Below the pieces are notes generated by a model. That model was not told the DNA's origin and ran no database searches. It saw only the letters and a program-made list of their open reading frames with translations. From contig NZ_JACHFL010000020.1 in assembly GCF_014201875.1 (NCBI RefSeq), forward strand, positions 1-64,000: a stretch of 64,000 nucleotides of DNA. The letters are read 5' to 3'. The DNA is from Deinococcus humi (GTDB lineage: Bacteria; Deinococcota; Deinococci; Deinococcales; Deinococcaceae). Shown piece by piece: positions 51,826 to 60,403 of the stretch; the stretch's first letter is position 1; every line of letters starts with the position of its first letter. A program made the position numbers and the translations under genes.

Positions 51826-52713
51826 TCAGTTCCTGAAGGCCAGACTGGCAAGCTGCGCCGAGTACCGCCCAGGCGCGGTCTCTTGCAAGGTCAGCACGCC
51901 AGTCAACGTGTTCTTGTCCTGGTCCACAAAACGCCACAGGCTTGTGACCGTCTTGCCCGTCGTGCTCTGGTTCAAAGGCGTCCAACCGGCGGCCTTGAGC
52001 TGGACGCCGTAAGCGTCCAGCAGCTGCACGGCGTTCAGGGAGGACTGGACTGAGGCGAAGCTGCTCCAGCTGCCGCCGCCCCCACCCCCACCGCTCGGCT
52101 GAACCGTGGTCCCGCCCGGCGGCCGCAGCACCGGAAGATTGCTCCGGGAGCCCGCGTCTGATCTCTCCCGGAACTGAATCTCTTCGCGCAGGTTCCGGTT
52201 CTTGTTGAGGTTCAGCGTCACCTGGGTCATCCCTCCTGCCCGCCCGATATAAGCGCTGAAGCTGACCAGTTGCTCCAGGCGGTAGTACGCCAGAGAGCCC
52301 ATGTCCTCGGCCGATTGGAACCCTCCCTCCTGGGAAGGCCTAAAATCGCCTTTGAAAGGGGTCCAGCCCAGGGTCTTGAGGGCGCTTTGCAGGCCCGCCC
52401 GCACCTGAGCGGGCGAGGCTGAACTGTCGAAGAAGATGGTCTGTGAGTTGGGGAAGTCGGAATCGCTGCTGGTCCGGACCACGCTGCCCACCAGGCGCCC
52501 TGAGGGCAGGCCAGGCAGGGGACCGAGCGGTTGGGGCGGCAGCTGGCCGACGAGCAGCTTGACCTGAATGCCGCTCGGCCCGTAATCGCTGCCCAGGGCA
52601 CGCTGGGTCAGTTCACGCTCCCGGGCGAGGTCCGCAGGGGAAGGCACCGGAGAGGGTTGGGCAAAAGTCGTCGAAACTGCGAGCAGGGCCAGCAAAGATG
52701 TGAGACGGTTCAT
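51826..52713 (-). CDS. exported protein with glycine-rich linker
   Basis: 295 residues from ATG 52711-52713, with GGAGG 5 nt upstream. The signal peptide is MNRLTSLLALLAVSTTFAQ. Two similar segments suggest an internal duplication: QVRAGLQSALKTLGWTPFKGDF in the first half and LDAYGVQLKAAGWTPLNQSTTG in the second, each followed by a short beta-rich stretch. A poly-Gly run (SGGGGGGGSW) lies between them. Periplasmic or outer-surface location is likely; function unknown. Confidence 0.75.
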   Translation of the reverse strand: MNRLTSLLALLAVSTTFAQPSPVPSPADLARERELTQRALGSDYGPSGIQVKLLVGQLPPQPLGPLPGLPSGRLVGSVVRTSSDSDFPNSQTIFFDSSASPAQVRAGLQSALKTLGWTPFKGDFRPSQEGGFQSAEDMGSLAYYRLEQLVSFSAYIGRAGGMTQVTLNLNKNRNLREEIQFRERSDAGSRSNLPVLRPPGGTTVQPSGGGGGGGSWSSFASVQSSLNAVQLLDAYGVQLKAAGWTPLNQSTTGKTVTSLWRFVDQDKNTLTGVLTLQETAPGRYSAQLASLAFRN

Positions 52714-52936
52714 GCAACCTCCGAAGGGGGGTGGGATAGGTGTGACGCACAAGCAGTGAAGCCCATGTCTACCCTACCCAATCCACCCCCGCTTTTCGGC
52801 TCACTTTCGTGTCCGCCGCAGGCTGTGGTGGGCCGCCAGGTGCCCCTGCTCCACTGTTGCAAACATGGGCCAGGGAAGCTCCAGGTTTTATCCAGGTCAA
52901 ACCAGACAGCGCCGTCATCTTCCAGTCAACCGGATG

Positions 52937-52947
52937 AGCACATACTG
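52937..52947 (+). promoter_or_regulatory. conserved leaderless promoter box, second copy
   Basis: AGCACATACTG, identical to 8185-8195 and also ending 5 nt before the ATG of a paralogous small gene. CATACT is the likely -10 element. Confidence 0.55.
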
Positions 52948-52952
52948 AGACC

Positions 52953-53237
52953 ATGACGCACCACCAGGACCTTCAGACTGTGGGCCGACGCCGCAGTCCA
53001 CCGCTCACCGCGGACGAATGCCGCCTGGTCGCGGACCGCGTCCTGGGTCACCTCGGGAGGGACGCCGTGCGCAACGACGCGCTGACGTATCTGGCTGGCC
53101 GCCTGTTCAGCCTGGCTGTTCAGGTGGAGCAGCCCTCCTCAAGCCTGCCTGAGACTGGCGGCGCAGCCGGCGCGCCGGCTGCGCCGGAGGACACGCCGCT
53201 CGAAGTCAGACCTTCAGCAGCGCAGTGGGCCGTTTAA
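52953..53237 (+). CDS. small conserved protein, paralogue family member B
   Basis: 94 residues. The N-terminal 60 (MTHHQDLQTVGRRRSPPLTADECRLVADRVLGHLGRDAVRNDALTYLAGRLFSLAVQVE) match the proteins at 8201 and 30970. The C-terminal about 30 residues are Ala/Pro-rich and unique. Cytosolic, helical. It shares promoter sequence and spacing with the copy at 8201. Confidence 0.72.
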   Translation: MTHHQDLQTVGRRRSPPLTADECRLVADRVLGHLGRDAVRNDALTYLAGRLFSLAVQVEQPSSSLPETGGAAGAPAAPEDTPLEVRPSAAQWAV

Positions 53238-53368
53238 GCGCCACTCACTCCTGCCGGTCCACATCCACGCGGGCCAGTTGCGCCGCCAGCACCTGGGATC
53301 CTCCCGTATCTTTCCACCTCCGCCTTCCAGCCGATGTCCCTAGATGAGCACGGCGCGGCCCATCGCGA

Positions 53369-55018
53369 CTAGGCCAGCGTCTTCTCAGCAGTGCGGTCTT
53401 CCTCGGCCTGACGGTGCCCCTCCATGGCCTCGGCGTCATGCTCGCGCAGCTTGATCCGGCTGGTCTTGCCACGCAGGACTTCCAGGGTGTAGTCGCCCTC
53501 TCCGAACAGCGTCCCGTCCAACGTGTCCGGCAGCGCGATGCGCACCTCGTGCGTCTCGGGGTCATAACGCACGTTGACCGTCGTCCGGGCGTGGCGCTCT
53601 TTGAGGGCCTCGAGCTTCCTGGGGGCCGTGTTGATGAATGAGCCCCGGCGCTTCCCACTGTCTTTGAGCGGCACCAGCTCGCCCGCTGCGGGCAGCCCGA
53701 CATCGTGCTTGCTGTTCAGGTAGCCGGCCAGGTTGCTGCGCGCCCGCAGCTCGCCGTGGGTCAGGATGACCTTGCCCGGCTGATACCGCGCGATCATGCC
53801 CAGCAGCCCGCCCCGATCCGCATGCGCCGACAGGTAGAAGCGCTCGACGCGCGAGTACGCCGACACCGGCTCGAAGCCCTCACCTCTTGCGGCGGGCAAC
53901 ATCACCTCGCCGCCCTGTTGCAGTTCGAGGAGCCGCCGCCCCGGACTCTCGGCATCCTGGTAGCCGACGACGAACAGCGCGTTCTCGGCGTGAGGCAGCC
54001 ACGCCCGGGCGTACTGGGGACTCGCCCCCGCGTGCAGCATGCCCGACGAGGCGATCACCACGGCGGGGCGCTCCGAGGCCAGGATGCCCTCGCGCTCCCG
54101 CCGATCCTTGACGAGGTTGACCGTGCCGGTTAGGAAGGGCTGCTGCTTGCTGACCTTGCTGCGGTTCTGCAGCGCCTCGGGCAACAGCGGCAGCATGTCC
54201 TCGTAGGCCTCGGTGATGCCCCGGGTCAGCCCGTCCAGGTGGATCGGAACACTCGGCAGCAGCCCGCTGACCATCGCCGTCTGCAGGATTTGGGTGATCT
54301 CCTGCGCGCGGCCCAGGGCAAAGGACGGGATCAGCACCCGGCCGCCCCCGCGCAACGTCTCCCCGATGGCCGTCACGAACGCCCTGACCTGCTCCTTGCG
54401 GCTGGGCAGCAGGGTGTCGCCGTAGGTGCTCTCGGACACCACCGCATCGACGGGCGTCACGGTGGCGGGCAGCCACGCGGCGTCCACCACGGGCGTGGAG
54501 ATGTTGCTGACATCCCCGGTGTGGAACATGGCACGGCCCCCACTCTCGATCAGCACGCTGGCCGCTCCGAGGAGGTGGCCGCTCGGGAACAGCGTGAAGG
54601 CGAAGCCGTGGTCACTGACGCGCATAAAGTACGGAACAGGCCGCAGTCGTTCGAGGGTGCGCTTCATCTCCCCTTCTGAGAACAGTGGCTGGCCCTGCAT
54701 GGTGGTGACCTTGAGGGTGTCGCCCAGGACGAGGGTGGCGATGCGGGCGGTGGCCTCGGTGCAGTAGATGTTGAGCTTCGGGAAACGGCGCACCACCACC
54801 GGCAGCGCGCCGACGTGATCGAGGTGCGCGTGGGTCAGGATCATCGCGGCAGGCGGATGGTCCGTCAGCAGACCGAGCTGGGGCAACGCGGCCTCCCCGA
54901 TGGAGCCGGGGCGTGCCCCGGCGTCGATCAGGAGGTTGCCCTCGGCCAGGCGGTACAGGTAGCTGCTGGCCCCCACCTCGTCGGTGCCCCCCAGGCCCAG
55001 GAAATGCAGGTCACTCAT
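53369..55018 (-). CDS. metallo-beta-lactamase/beta-CASP nuclease (RNase J/CPSF-like)
   Basis: 549 residues from ATG 55016-55018 (an ATG three codons earlier is possible). MBL motifs: HAHLDH (about 63-68), GHLLGAASVL, the TGD and SESTYG region, and then the beta-CASP part with PSFALGRAQEI, VVIASSGMLHAG (motif B region) and LSAHADRGGLLGMI with THGE (motif C type). This is the domain order of RNase J and archaeal CPSF-type exo/endoribonucleases. The C-terminal about 100 residues are specific. Likely an RNA-processing nuclease; an accessory copy, since the housekeeping enzyme is normally chromosomal. Confidence 0.87.
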   Translation of the reverse strand: MSDLHFLGLGGTDEVGASSYLYRLAEGNLLIDAGARPGSIGEAALPQLGLLTDHPPAAMILTHAHLDHVGALPVVVRRFPKLNIYCTEATARIATLVLGDTLKVTTMQGQPLFSEGEMKRTLERLRPVPYFMRVSDHGFAFTLFPSGHLLGAASVLIESGGRAMFHTGDVSNISTPVVDAAWLPATVTPVDAVVSESTYGDTLLPSRKEQVRAFVTAIGETLRGGGRVLIPSFALGRAQEITQILQTAMVSGLLPSVPIHLDGLTRGITEAYEDMLPLLPEALQNRSKVSKQQPFLTGTVNLVKDRREREGILASERPAVVIASSGMLHAGASPQYARAWLPHAENALFVVGYQDAESPGRRLLELQQGGEVMLPAARGEGFEPVSAYSRVERFYLSAHADRGGLLGMIARYQPGKVILTHGELRARSNLAGYLNSKHDVGLPAAGELVPLKDSGKRRGSFINTAPRKLEALKERHARTTVNVRYDPETHEVRIALPDTLDGTLFGEGDYTLEVLRGKTSRIKLREHDAEAMEGHRQAEEDRTAEKTLA

Positions 55019-55051
55019 AGGGGGCATTGTGGCGGGTAGCGTCGGAGGCCA

Positions 55052-56314
55052 TCACGCGACCACTCCTCCGGGTTCGGTCCCCAGGTCATGGATGTTAAAT
55101 CCAGTGGCCGCCCGCGCCTTCTCGTTGAGCAGATGCATCAGCAGTCGCCCCGGCGTCTCGATCTTCTGCCCCTTCAGCCGCCACTTCTCCAACCGCTGGA
55201 TGCAGCGCCGCACCGTCTTGACCCCCAGATGAACCAAAGCTTTGTAGAACCCGATGGCGGCCACCGCATGGGTGGCCGGATCGTCGTGGTGAATGGCGAT
55301 CTGCACGGCAAATTCCCAGAACTGAGGATTGGCATTCCGCAATCTGTCTAGACAACCCTCCAGGCTGTTGGTCACTGAATCAAGGTTGGGGGAAAGGGTT
55401 CCCCGCTCGCCAGCACGGGCGATCAGTGCCGCGCCGTCCAGGCAGCGCAGCAGGTCTTCTCTTGCTGTTTCCGCTGAGGAAGCTCCAAAGCCCCCTTCGG
55501 GTTTTCCACAATCCCTTTGTTTTTGGGTAGTGGTTGAGCTTCCTTTAGTCCTGTCAAGTTGAAAGGTAAAGTCTGGCACGACGAAAATCTCAGCCTCCTG
55601 CACGCTCTCGGCGAAAAAGGCGGCTTCCAGGTCCTCTGGGATCACCGGCTCGTACAGGCTGACGCTGAACAGGGTGGCGGCGTTGCGCCGGGCCGCCGTG
55701 TCCTGATCGATGCGCTGCACCTTCTGGCTCCTGAGCCACAGATGCGCCAGCGGGTGCTTCAGGGCACGGTAGAAGGTGGCCTCGCTCATACCGCACTCGC
55801 GGGCAAAGCAGAAGCGCCCGCCCACCATCTGCACCACCTGCTCACGGGATTGGAGGGGCCGCCCGTCCTCGCTCACCTTCAGGTAACAGTGCTTTCGTAA
55901 CTCCTCCACGATGCGGATCAGGTTCAGGCCCTGCGAGCTGGTCAGGCGTCCACCGGCCAGGCTGGTGGTGCTGATGCTGGTCAGGATCATGCGCCAGTCG
56001 CGGGAGACGCTGCGACTCAGTTTGGTCAGGTGCTGTCCGGCTTTGTACGGGAAGGCGACGGGCCAGAAGGTCTTGGTGGGCGTATAGCCGCTCAGCACGG
56101 GTTTGGCGCGGATGCTCTTGCGGTATAGGCCGACGGCCTTCAGCGCTTCGGTGGGGTCAATCGGGAGGCGAGTGGCGAGCGGCGCTGGGCAGATCGGGGA
56201 GCGCGGTGCAGCCTCTGGATGGCCTGCTCGCAGGGCCGCCACCTGGGCATCCAGAAAGGCCCGCCGGGTGGCCTCGGTGGCGAGGCGCTCCGGCGTCAGT
56301 CGTGAGGCAGTCAT
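55052..56314 (-). CDS. HTH protein, probable plasmid replication initiator type
   Basis: 420 residues from ATG 56312-56314. The middle has a recognisable helix-turn-helix-like region (REQVVQMVGGRFCFARECGMSEATFYRALKHPLAHLWLRSQKVQRI, about 165-210), framed by helical parts (QGLNLIRIVEELRKHCYLKV; LVHLGVKTVRRCIQRLEKWRLKGQKIETPGRLLMHLL). The general architecture of two winged helices resembles plasmid replication proteins, and it stands beside inverted repeats and a half-operator at 56686-56874. No definite family match; also possible is a transcription factor. Confidence 0.6.
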   Translation of the reverse strand: MTASRLTPERLATEATRRAFLDAQVAALRAGHPEAAPRSPICPAPLATRLPIDPTEALKAVGLYRKSIRAKPVLSGYTPTKTFWPVAFPYKAGQHLTKLSRSVSRDWRMILTSISTTSLAGGRLTSSQGLNLIRIVEELRKHCYLKVSEDGRPLQSREQVVQMVGGRFCFARECGMSEATFYRALKHPLAHLWLRSQKVQRIDQDTAARRNAATLFSVSLYEPVIPEDLEAAFFAESVQEAEIFVVPDFTFQLDRTKGSSTTTQKQRDCGKPEGGFGASSAETAREDLLRCLDGAALIARAGERGTLSPNLDSVTNSLEGCLDRLRNANPQFWEFAVQIAIHHDDPATHAVAAIGFYKALVHLGVKTVRRCIQRLEKWRLKGQKIETPGRLLMHLLNEKARAATGFNIHDLGTEPGGVVA

Positions 56315-56983
56315 TCCAGACCACCAGCAGGCCATGAGAGGCACGGCAAGCCTACGATCCCTTGCTGGCGTGCTGACGGGCTTTGGAATGAAAAATCAAA
56401 CAGCAAGAAGCTGTGTGGTTCTAGTCCAGAGGTGGAGGCCTTTGGAGGGAGGTCCAGACGAGACTCCAACTTCGTAGGAGGGTTGTCTGCCCGGTGGAAT
56501 TCACGGCGCTTGAAGTCTTTGGGCTGATTGTGATTGACGAAGGCGGCAGCTTGAAAGGGCTGCTCGGCGGCGGACAGGGCGGCGCGTTCTGTTTTGATGA
56601 ACAGATGGGCCGGCGCGCTGAACGTCGCCCCACTGGGGGGCAGTTCGGACATGGCTTCTCCCGGCTTGCAAAAAGGGGCCTTATCCGTTAAGCTGCGGGT
56701 GTTGCTGGCCCTTGTGCTTAACGAATCTAGTTTGTTTGAAGAACTCCGCTGCCAGGCGGGGTTTTTCGTATATCACGCTGCGGTTAAGTCGTCTAACTCA
56801 GATTCGTAGCCTCCATTGAACAACGATGGTAGCACAGTCCACGGTCCGCATCTATGGATATTTATGTTATTGCTCGTTGGTCGCAAAGAGGCCAGTGTCG
56901 AACCATTGGGGTGGTAAAGTTGCGGCGATGGCGAAAAGATACGCTAGACACGATTTGAGGGTGCAGTTTGCAAGGTTCACGGC
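56315..56983. other. non-coding region with inverted repeats, possible origin/centromere
   Basis: No convincing gene in about 670 bases. An 8-bp inverted repeat CGTTAAGC (56686-56693) and GCTTAACG (56716-56723) lies next to a second pair ACGAATCT (56721-56728) and AGATTCGT (near 56800). A short GC hairpin CCGC...GCGG with GGTTTTT follows near 56746-56765. A variant of the transfer-region palindrome, GATATTTATGTTA, occurs at 56857-56869. Directly upstream of a hypothetical gene and the replication-type protein. Confidence 0.45.
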
Positions 56984-57598
56984 GTGAGTGTCGTCAAGGT
57001 CTTTCGTTCGGCAGCCTTTACCGATCTGGCGAAAGAGATGAACCGCTTCGGAGCCATACTGCACTTTGAGGCCGAAACCATGTTCGGCAAAGAGCTAGTC
57101 ACCCAGGCGCTCCGCCAACGCATCTGCACCCGGCGTAAAACCGCTCTGGGACAGACGCTGTTCCTCCTGTTTCCGGGTCGCCGGTTGGCGGGTATGGCTG
57201 GGCCGTTCACGCCCACGGACGACGGTCTGATGAACTCGATCTGCCTGCGCGACATCGGCCAGCGGCTGGAAAATGCTGGATACACCATCGATCTGACCGT
57301 CCGCAAACGGGCGCTGGTCTTCACGCCACCAGGCAGACGGGTGTTGGTTCTGGCGCAGCATGACGGGTATACATTGGCCGCCCTGCGTCGGCTGCACCGG
57401 GAGTTGGTGGCTGGTAGGATATTTGACCAGATTCAAGTGTTCACGTATCTGCCTCCTGAGGGCGTTGAGGAGTTAACCGCGTTTCTCTATGATCCGCCGC
57501 GCCGGAGTCAGCCTATCGATGCGCGCGAACTCGCCGTATTCGGATTGCCTCGACCTATGCCCAACAGGGATTTGACCCTTCCCGCTGGCGTGGTCTAA
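56984..57598 (+). CDS. hypothetical protein
   Basis: 204 residues from GTG 56984. The first half (VFRSAAFTDLAKEMNRFGAILHFEAETMFGKELVTQALRQRICTRRKTALGQTLFLLF) looks like a winged helix. The second half (VRKRALVFTPPGRRVLVLAQHDGYTLAALRRLHRELVAGRIFDQIQVFTYLP) has alternating strands and helices like a nuclease or replication-relaxation protein, but no motif is decisive. Preceded by the half-operator at 56857. It overlaps the convergent gene 57595-57909 by 4 bases. Confidence 0.65.
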   Translation: MSVVKVFRSAAFTDLAKEMNRFGAILHFEAETMFGKELVTQALRQRICTRRKTALGQTLFLLFPGRRLAGMAGPFTPTDDGLMNSICLRDIGQRLENAGYTIDLTVRKRALVFTPPGRRVLVLAQHDGYTLAALRRLHRELVAGRIFDQIQVFTYLPPEGVEELTAFLYDPPRRSQPIDARELAVFGLPRPMPNRDLTLPAGVV

Positions 57599-57909
57599 GC
57601 CACCTGTTCGGCCATCTGAGGACGGCATTCAACCCCCCACTGTGTGAGGCACAGCAGGTATTCCGTGCCATCGGCCAATCTCGTCCGGTATGCCGTGCCT
57701 GGGACAACGCCCGCCCTGGTGGCCCTGTCGTAAGCCCGGTCGAGCAGCGCAGCAGTTTTGCAGATCTCACGATCTCCCCTCCCACTGCTTTGCTGCTCAC
57801 TTTGAGCATGGAGGTCATCCAGCAGGAGCGTCAACCGAGTAATTTCCGTCAGGAGATCGGCCAGGGGGATGTCGGCAGACTTGTGAGGGACTTGTAAGGT
57901 CTTCACCAT
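57595..57909 (-). CDS. hypothetical protein
   Basis: 104 residues (MVKTLQVPHKSADIPLADLLTEITRLTLLLDDLHAQSEQQSSGRGDREICKTAALLDRAYDRATRAGVVPGTAYRTRLADGTEYLLCLTQWGVECRPQM). Predicted helical coiled-coil-like first half and a short beta part. No family recognised. Upstream (57939-57968) lies a perfect 9-bp inverted repeat AACCGGGCC/GGCCCGGTT that may be its leader hairpin. Confidence 0.55.
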   Translation of the reverse strand: MVKTLQVPHKSADIPLADLLTEITRLTLLLDDLHAQSEQQSSGRGDREICKTAALLDRAYDRATRAGVVPGTAYRTRLADGTEYLLCLTQWGVECRPQMAEQVA

Positions 57910-58430
57910 AGGCTTGGTGTGAGAGACTCCACTCGCTCAACCGGGCCTCCAAAGCCATCGGCCCGGTTCAGGGGTTCACCCAGCTCCTCCTCGTACTCAT
58001 GTTAGGAGGAAGCGCGGGCCACGGCGCGCTATTTTGCGTTAAACCATTCATGGCAGAGAAGTTTAGTCGTAAGCACTCAGGTATGGCTGTATGGGTAGGA
58101 ACAACATTGTGGCTCGGCAGAGGTATAGCGTATAGCGCTGAGCGCACTCCTCTTGGATGCTTTTGTTGGATTTTCAAATGGCGAAGCTCAAGGACATGAC
58201 ACACAGTCCCCAGCGCAGAGGCAAAGGCAAATTAAGCCACAGCGTCCATCTTTATCTGGCCCAGCCTGACGACACATCTCGCATGACCTAGAACCTGATT
58301 GCCTTGCGCTGACTCTTCATCCCGGAACCATACGTTCATTCGGGTCTAGGCCGTCTTCTCAGGTGAGGCACCGTGGCCTTAAAATGCCGCTCTGGAGGGT
58401 GTTAAATCCGTCTTCTGCGCGCTAAAGTAG
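57910..58430. other. non-coding stretch
   Basis: About 500 bases with an inverted repeat AACCGGGCC (57939-57947) and GGCCCGGTT (57960-57968). The remaining frames are chance. It presumably includes promoters for the flanking genes, none recognised with confidence. Confidence 0.35.
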
Positions 58431-58433
58431 AGG

Positions 58434-58451
58434 CGTCCCTTTCGGGGGACG
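58434..58451 (+). promoter_or_regulatory. short leader stem-loop
   Basis: CGTCCC (58434-58439) and GGGACG (58446-58451) with a 6-base loop, seven bases before the leader ORF start. Confidence 0.4.
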
Positions 58452-58457
58452 GGGTGC

Positions 58458-58565
58458 ATGACAGCTCGGGGAGTTTTGAGGGGGAACCAGACACGGCCAT
58501 GCGACAGCACCCGGACTGGTACTCCGGGTGCTGTAAAGGAGGTGATTTCTTATGTCCCGACGTAA
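58458..58565 (+). CDS. possible 35-residue leader ORF overlapping the small membrane gene
   Basis: ATG 58458 to TAA 58563-58565 (MTARGVLRGNQTRPCDSTRT... ending VPT). It runs through the hairpin and Shine-Dalgarno of the next gene and overlaps its start by 14 bases, so its translation would open or block that start, in the manner of mok/hok-like leader coupling. The peptide itself has no recognisable features. Purely positional evidence. Confidence 0.35.
   Translation: MTARGVLRGNQTRPCDSTRTGTPGAVKEVISYVPT
58505..58533 (+). promoter_or_regulatory. hairpin just upstream of an ideal Shine-Dalgarno
   Basis: A perfect 11-bp stem CAGCACCCGGA / TCCGGGTGCTG with a 7-base loop, ending 3 nt before AAAGGAGGTGAT (58536-58547). 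No T tract, so not a terminator. Probably controls mRNA stability or translation of the following small gene. Confidence 0.6.
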
Positions 58566-58680
58566 GAATACACCGAAACGCGCCCGTCGGCCACTGACAG
58601 CCGCTGAGATCGCTGCGATCATCGTAGCCCTCGGCACGCTGCTCACCGGCCTGGCGGCGCTGCTGACAGCCCTGAAGTAA
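58552..58680 (+). CDS. 42-residue membrane peptide
   Basis: ATG 58552 is preceded by AAAGGAGGTGAT, a full anti-16S match. The product has a strongly basic N-terminus (MSRRKNTPKRARRPL) and a single hydrophobic helix (AAIIVALGTLLTGLAALLTAL), ending ALK. Size and layout resemble small holin-like or type I toxin-like peptides. It sits between a tight hairpin and an intrinsic terminator, so it forms its own short transcript, convergent to the TPR-protein gene. No antisense RNA promoter was identified. Function unknown. Confidence 0.65.
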   Translation: MSRRKNTPKRARRPLTAAEIAAIIVALGTLLTGLAALLTALK

Positions 58681-58714
58681 CGCCCTCTCGCCCCTGAGCT
58701 GTTCCATCCGACTT

Positions 58715-58744
58715 GCCCCCGCCGCATGGCGGGGGCTGTTTTTA
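58715..58744 (+). terminator. intrinsic terminator of the small membrane gene
   Basis: 9-bp GC stem GCCCCCGCC/GGCGGGGGC with loop GCAT, followed by TGTTTTTA. Confidence 0.88.
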
Positions 58745-58748
58745 GGCT

Positions 58749-60395
58749 TTACAGCCTGTTGTGGATGATCTCACTGAGATGCTGGACAGGCTGCTCGAAG
58801 CGTTGAGACAGATGTTCAGGAATGAGTCCATATTCAGCGGTCAGCCGAACAGCCATATGTTGATGGGCTGGTGTCTGTGCCTGAGCTAGAGCAATGATCA
58901 ATTGAGCCGCGATGACCACAGGCCGCCAATAGCTGAGATCACCACGTTGAACCGCCAGTTTTCCGTACTGAAAGCGAGCATTGGAGGACAATGAGCTTCG
59001 GTCAGGGGGCTGTCCGAAGGTTCGTTGAAATTCGTTTAACGTGGTCACTGGTGGCAGTATCACGCCGTAAGCTTCGGCTTTTTGGTGGCATCTTAAGATG
59101 GCTTCAGCAGCAGGCAACAATTCGGATACTGGGCTTGGACACACCGCCATGTAGGCAGCGGGGCGGGGATGCCAGCGCCTGAACACCTCCGCAAGCCCCT
59201 GAGAAGACCCGTAACGTAGGGTCCGGGCGTATTCAAAGATGCTTCTGATCTCCTGCTCCGAGCGGGTCACGGACTGAATCTGAAACGCGCTATCTGTGAG
59301 GGCCAGTTCGAGCTGCATTCCAGCCACCAATGTCCTGGTCAACAAATCCTCTTGTTCGAGCATGGGCATATCGTTCAGGGCGTGGCGGGCCAGACCATAC
59401 TCGCCCAACTCAAGACGGCATTTGGCTTCCAGCCAGGCAATGAAGGGACGGTCCGTCATCCCGGTGCGCCATTTTTGCTCCTGAACCACCGCCAACGCGG
59501 TCAGCGCTCCGGTGCGGCGTTGTTTTTCCTGCCACGGCGGCAAAGCGTCGATTTCAGCCAGTCGGCGCAAGCAGAGCGCGATCCAACCGATCACCTGATC
59601 TCCGAGAATGGCGCTGTCCGCTGTTTCATTTGAACTGAAAATGCCCCTGAACGCCTGGATGACCGTGGCATGGATGGGCAGCGCAGGTTCTTGCTGCGCT
59701 GTCGCCCAGGCACCATCGAGATCGCCCAGATTCAACTGAGCGACCGCCAGCCCTTTTTTCTCCCGCGCATAGGCGTCATCGGCAGGGGTCAGCCGCTGCA
59801 ACACCTTCAGCCGCTCCGTGAGGTCTTCGTGGTAGCGCCCGGCCAGCGCAACTGTACTGCGGTAGTAGCGTCTGGCACGCTCTTCAATTTCAGGCACCTG
59901 AGCGACGGTGGACAGCAGCACCATCTCTTTGGCTGTGACAATGGCCTGGGCATGATCACCCGTTGCCATGCTGTCGTAGTGCAGGGCCTCCAGCAGTCGG
60001 TATTCCACTTCAGAGCGGGACACCTCAGCGGCTTCGGAAAACTCGCAACGAACCTGGGCCAGGTACTGCTGAAGCAGATCGCTCATGGTGATTTCGCTGT
60101 CGTCGGCGAGCAACATGGCACGGCCCCGCCGCGTGGCGTAAGAAACCGCGAAAACGTAGTGGTGTTCCAGCAGGTTCCTGACCTGGGCGTAGGCCTGTTT
60201 CAAAGCGTTGTCTCGCCGCCCCTCATCTCGCAATCGGTTGAGCAAGATGGCCGCGCGGGTCAGGGGAACGGGCCGGTTCAACGTCAACAGCTCATCCGCA
60301 AGGGCCTCCAGAGAGCAGCCGTCGCGGATAAGCCGTTCTTCCCACGCCACACTCTCAGCCCAATGCTTGAACGGTGGGGGCGCAAGGACTGGCAT
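58749..60395 (-). CDS. TPR-like helical protein, candidate peptide receptor
   Basis: 548 residues, almost entirely helical. From about residue 125 paired helices recur with TPR-type spacing (EYRLLEALHYDSMATGDHAQAIVTAKEMVLL; ARRYYRSTVALAGRYHEDLTERLKVLQRL; GLAVAQLNLGDLDGAWATAQQEPAL; WLEAKCRLELGEYGLARHALNDMPML). No enzymatic motif is visible, no signal peptide, no clear HTH at the N-terminus (about 25-60 could form a short one). It starts 8 bases after the stop of a secreted repeat peptide gene and is co-transcribed with it and an M3 oligopeptidase. This is the layout of RRNPP-like receptors (Rap, AimR, PlcR relatives) with their peptides; the assignment is inference. Confidence 0.65.
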   Translation of the reverse strand: MPVLAPPPFKHWAESVAWEERLIRDGCSLEALADELLTLNRPVPLTRAAILLNRLRDEGRRDNALKQAYAQVRNLLEHHYVFAVSYATRRGRAMLLADDSEITMSDLLQQYLAQVRCEFSEAAEVSRSEVEYRLLEALHYDSMATGDHAQAIVTAKEMVLLSTVAQVPEIEERARRYYRSTVALAGRYHEDLTERLKVLQRLTPADDAYAREKKGLAVAQLNLGDLDGAWATAQQEPALPIHATVIQAFRGIFSSNETADSAILGDQVIGWIALCLRRLAEIDALPPWQEKQRRTGALTALAVVQEQKWRTGMTDRPFIAWLEAKCRLELGEYGLARHALNDMPMLEQEDLLTRTLVAGMQLELALTDSAFQIQSVTRSEQEIRSIFEYARTLRYGSSQGLAEVFRRWHPRPAAYMAVCPSPVSELLPAAEAILRCHQKAEAYGVILPPVTTLNEFQRTFGQPPDRSSLSSNARFQYGKLAVQRGDLSYWRPVVIAAQLIIALAQAQTPAHQHMAVRLTAEYGLIPEHLSQRFEQPVQHLSEIIHNRL

Positions 60396-60403
60396 GGGGG
60401 TGT

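Noticed and set aside
57999..58204. Overlapping frames on both strands in the 57.9-58.4 kb gap
   Set aside because: Neither has a ribosome site or recognisable similarity; probably non-coding.
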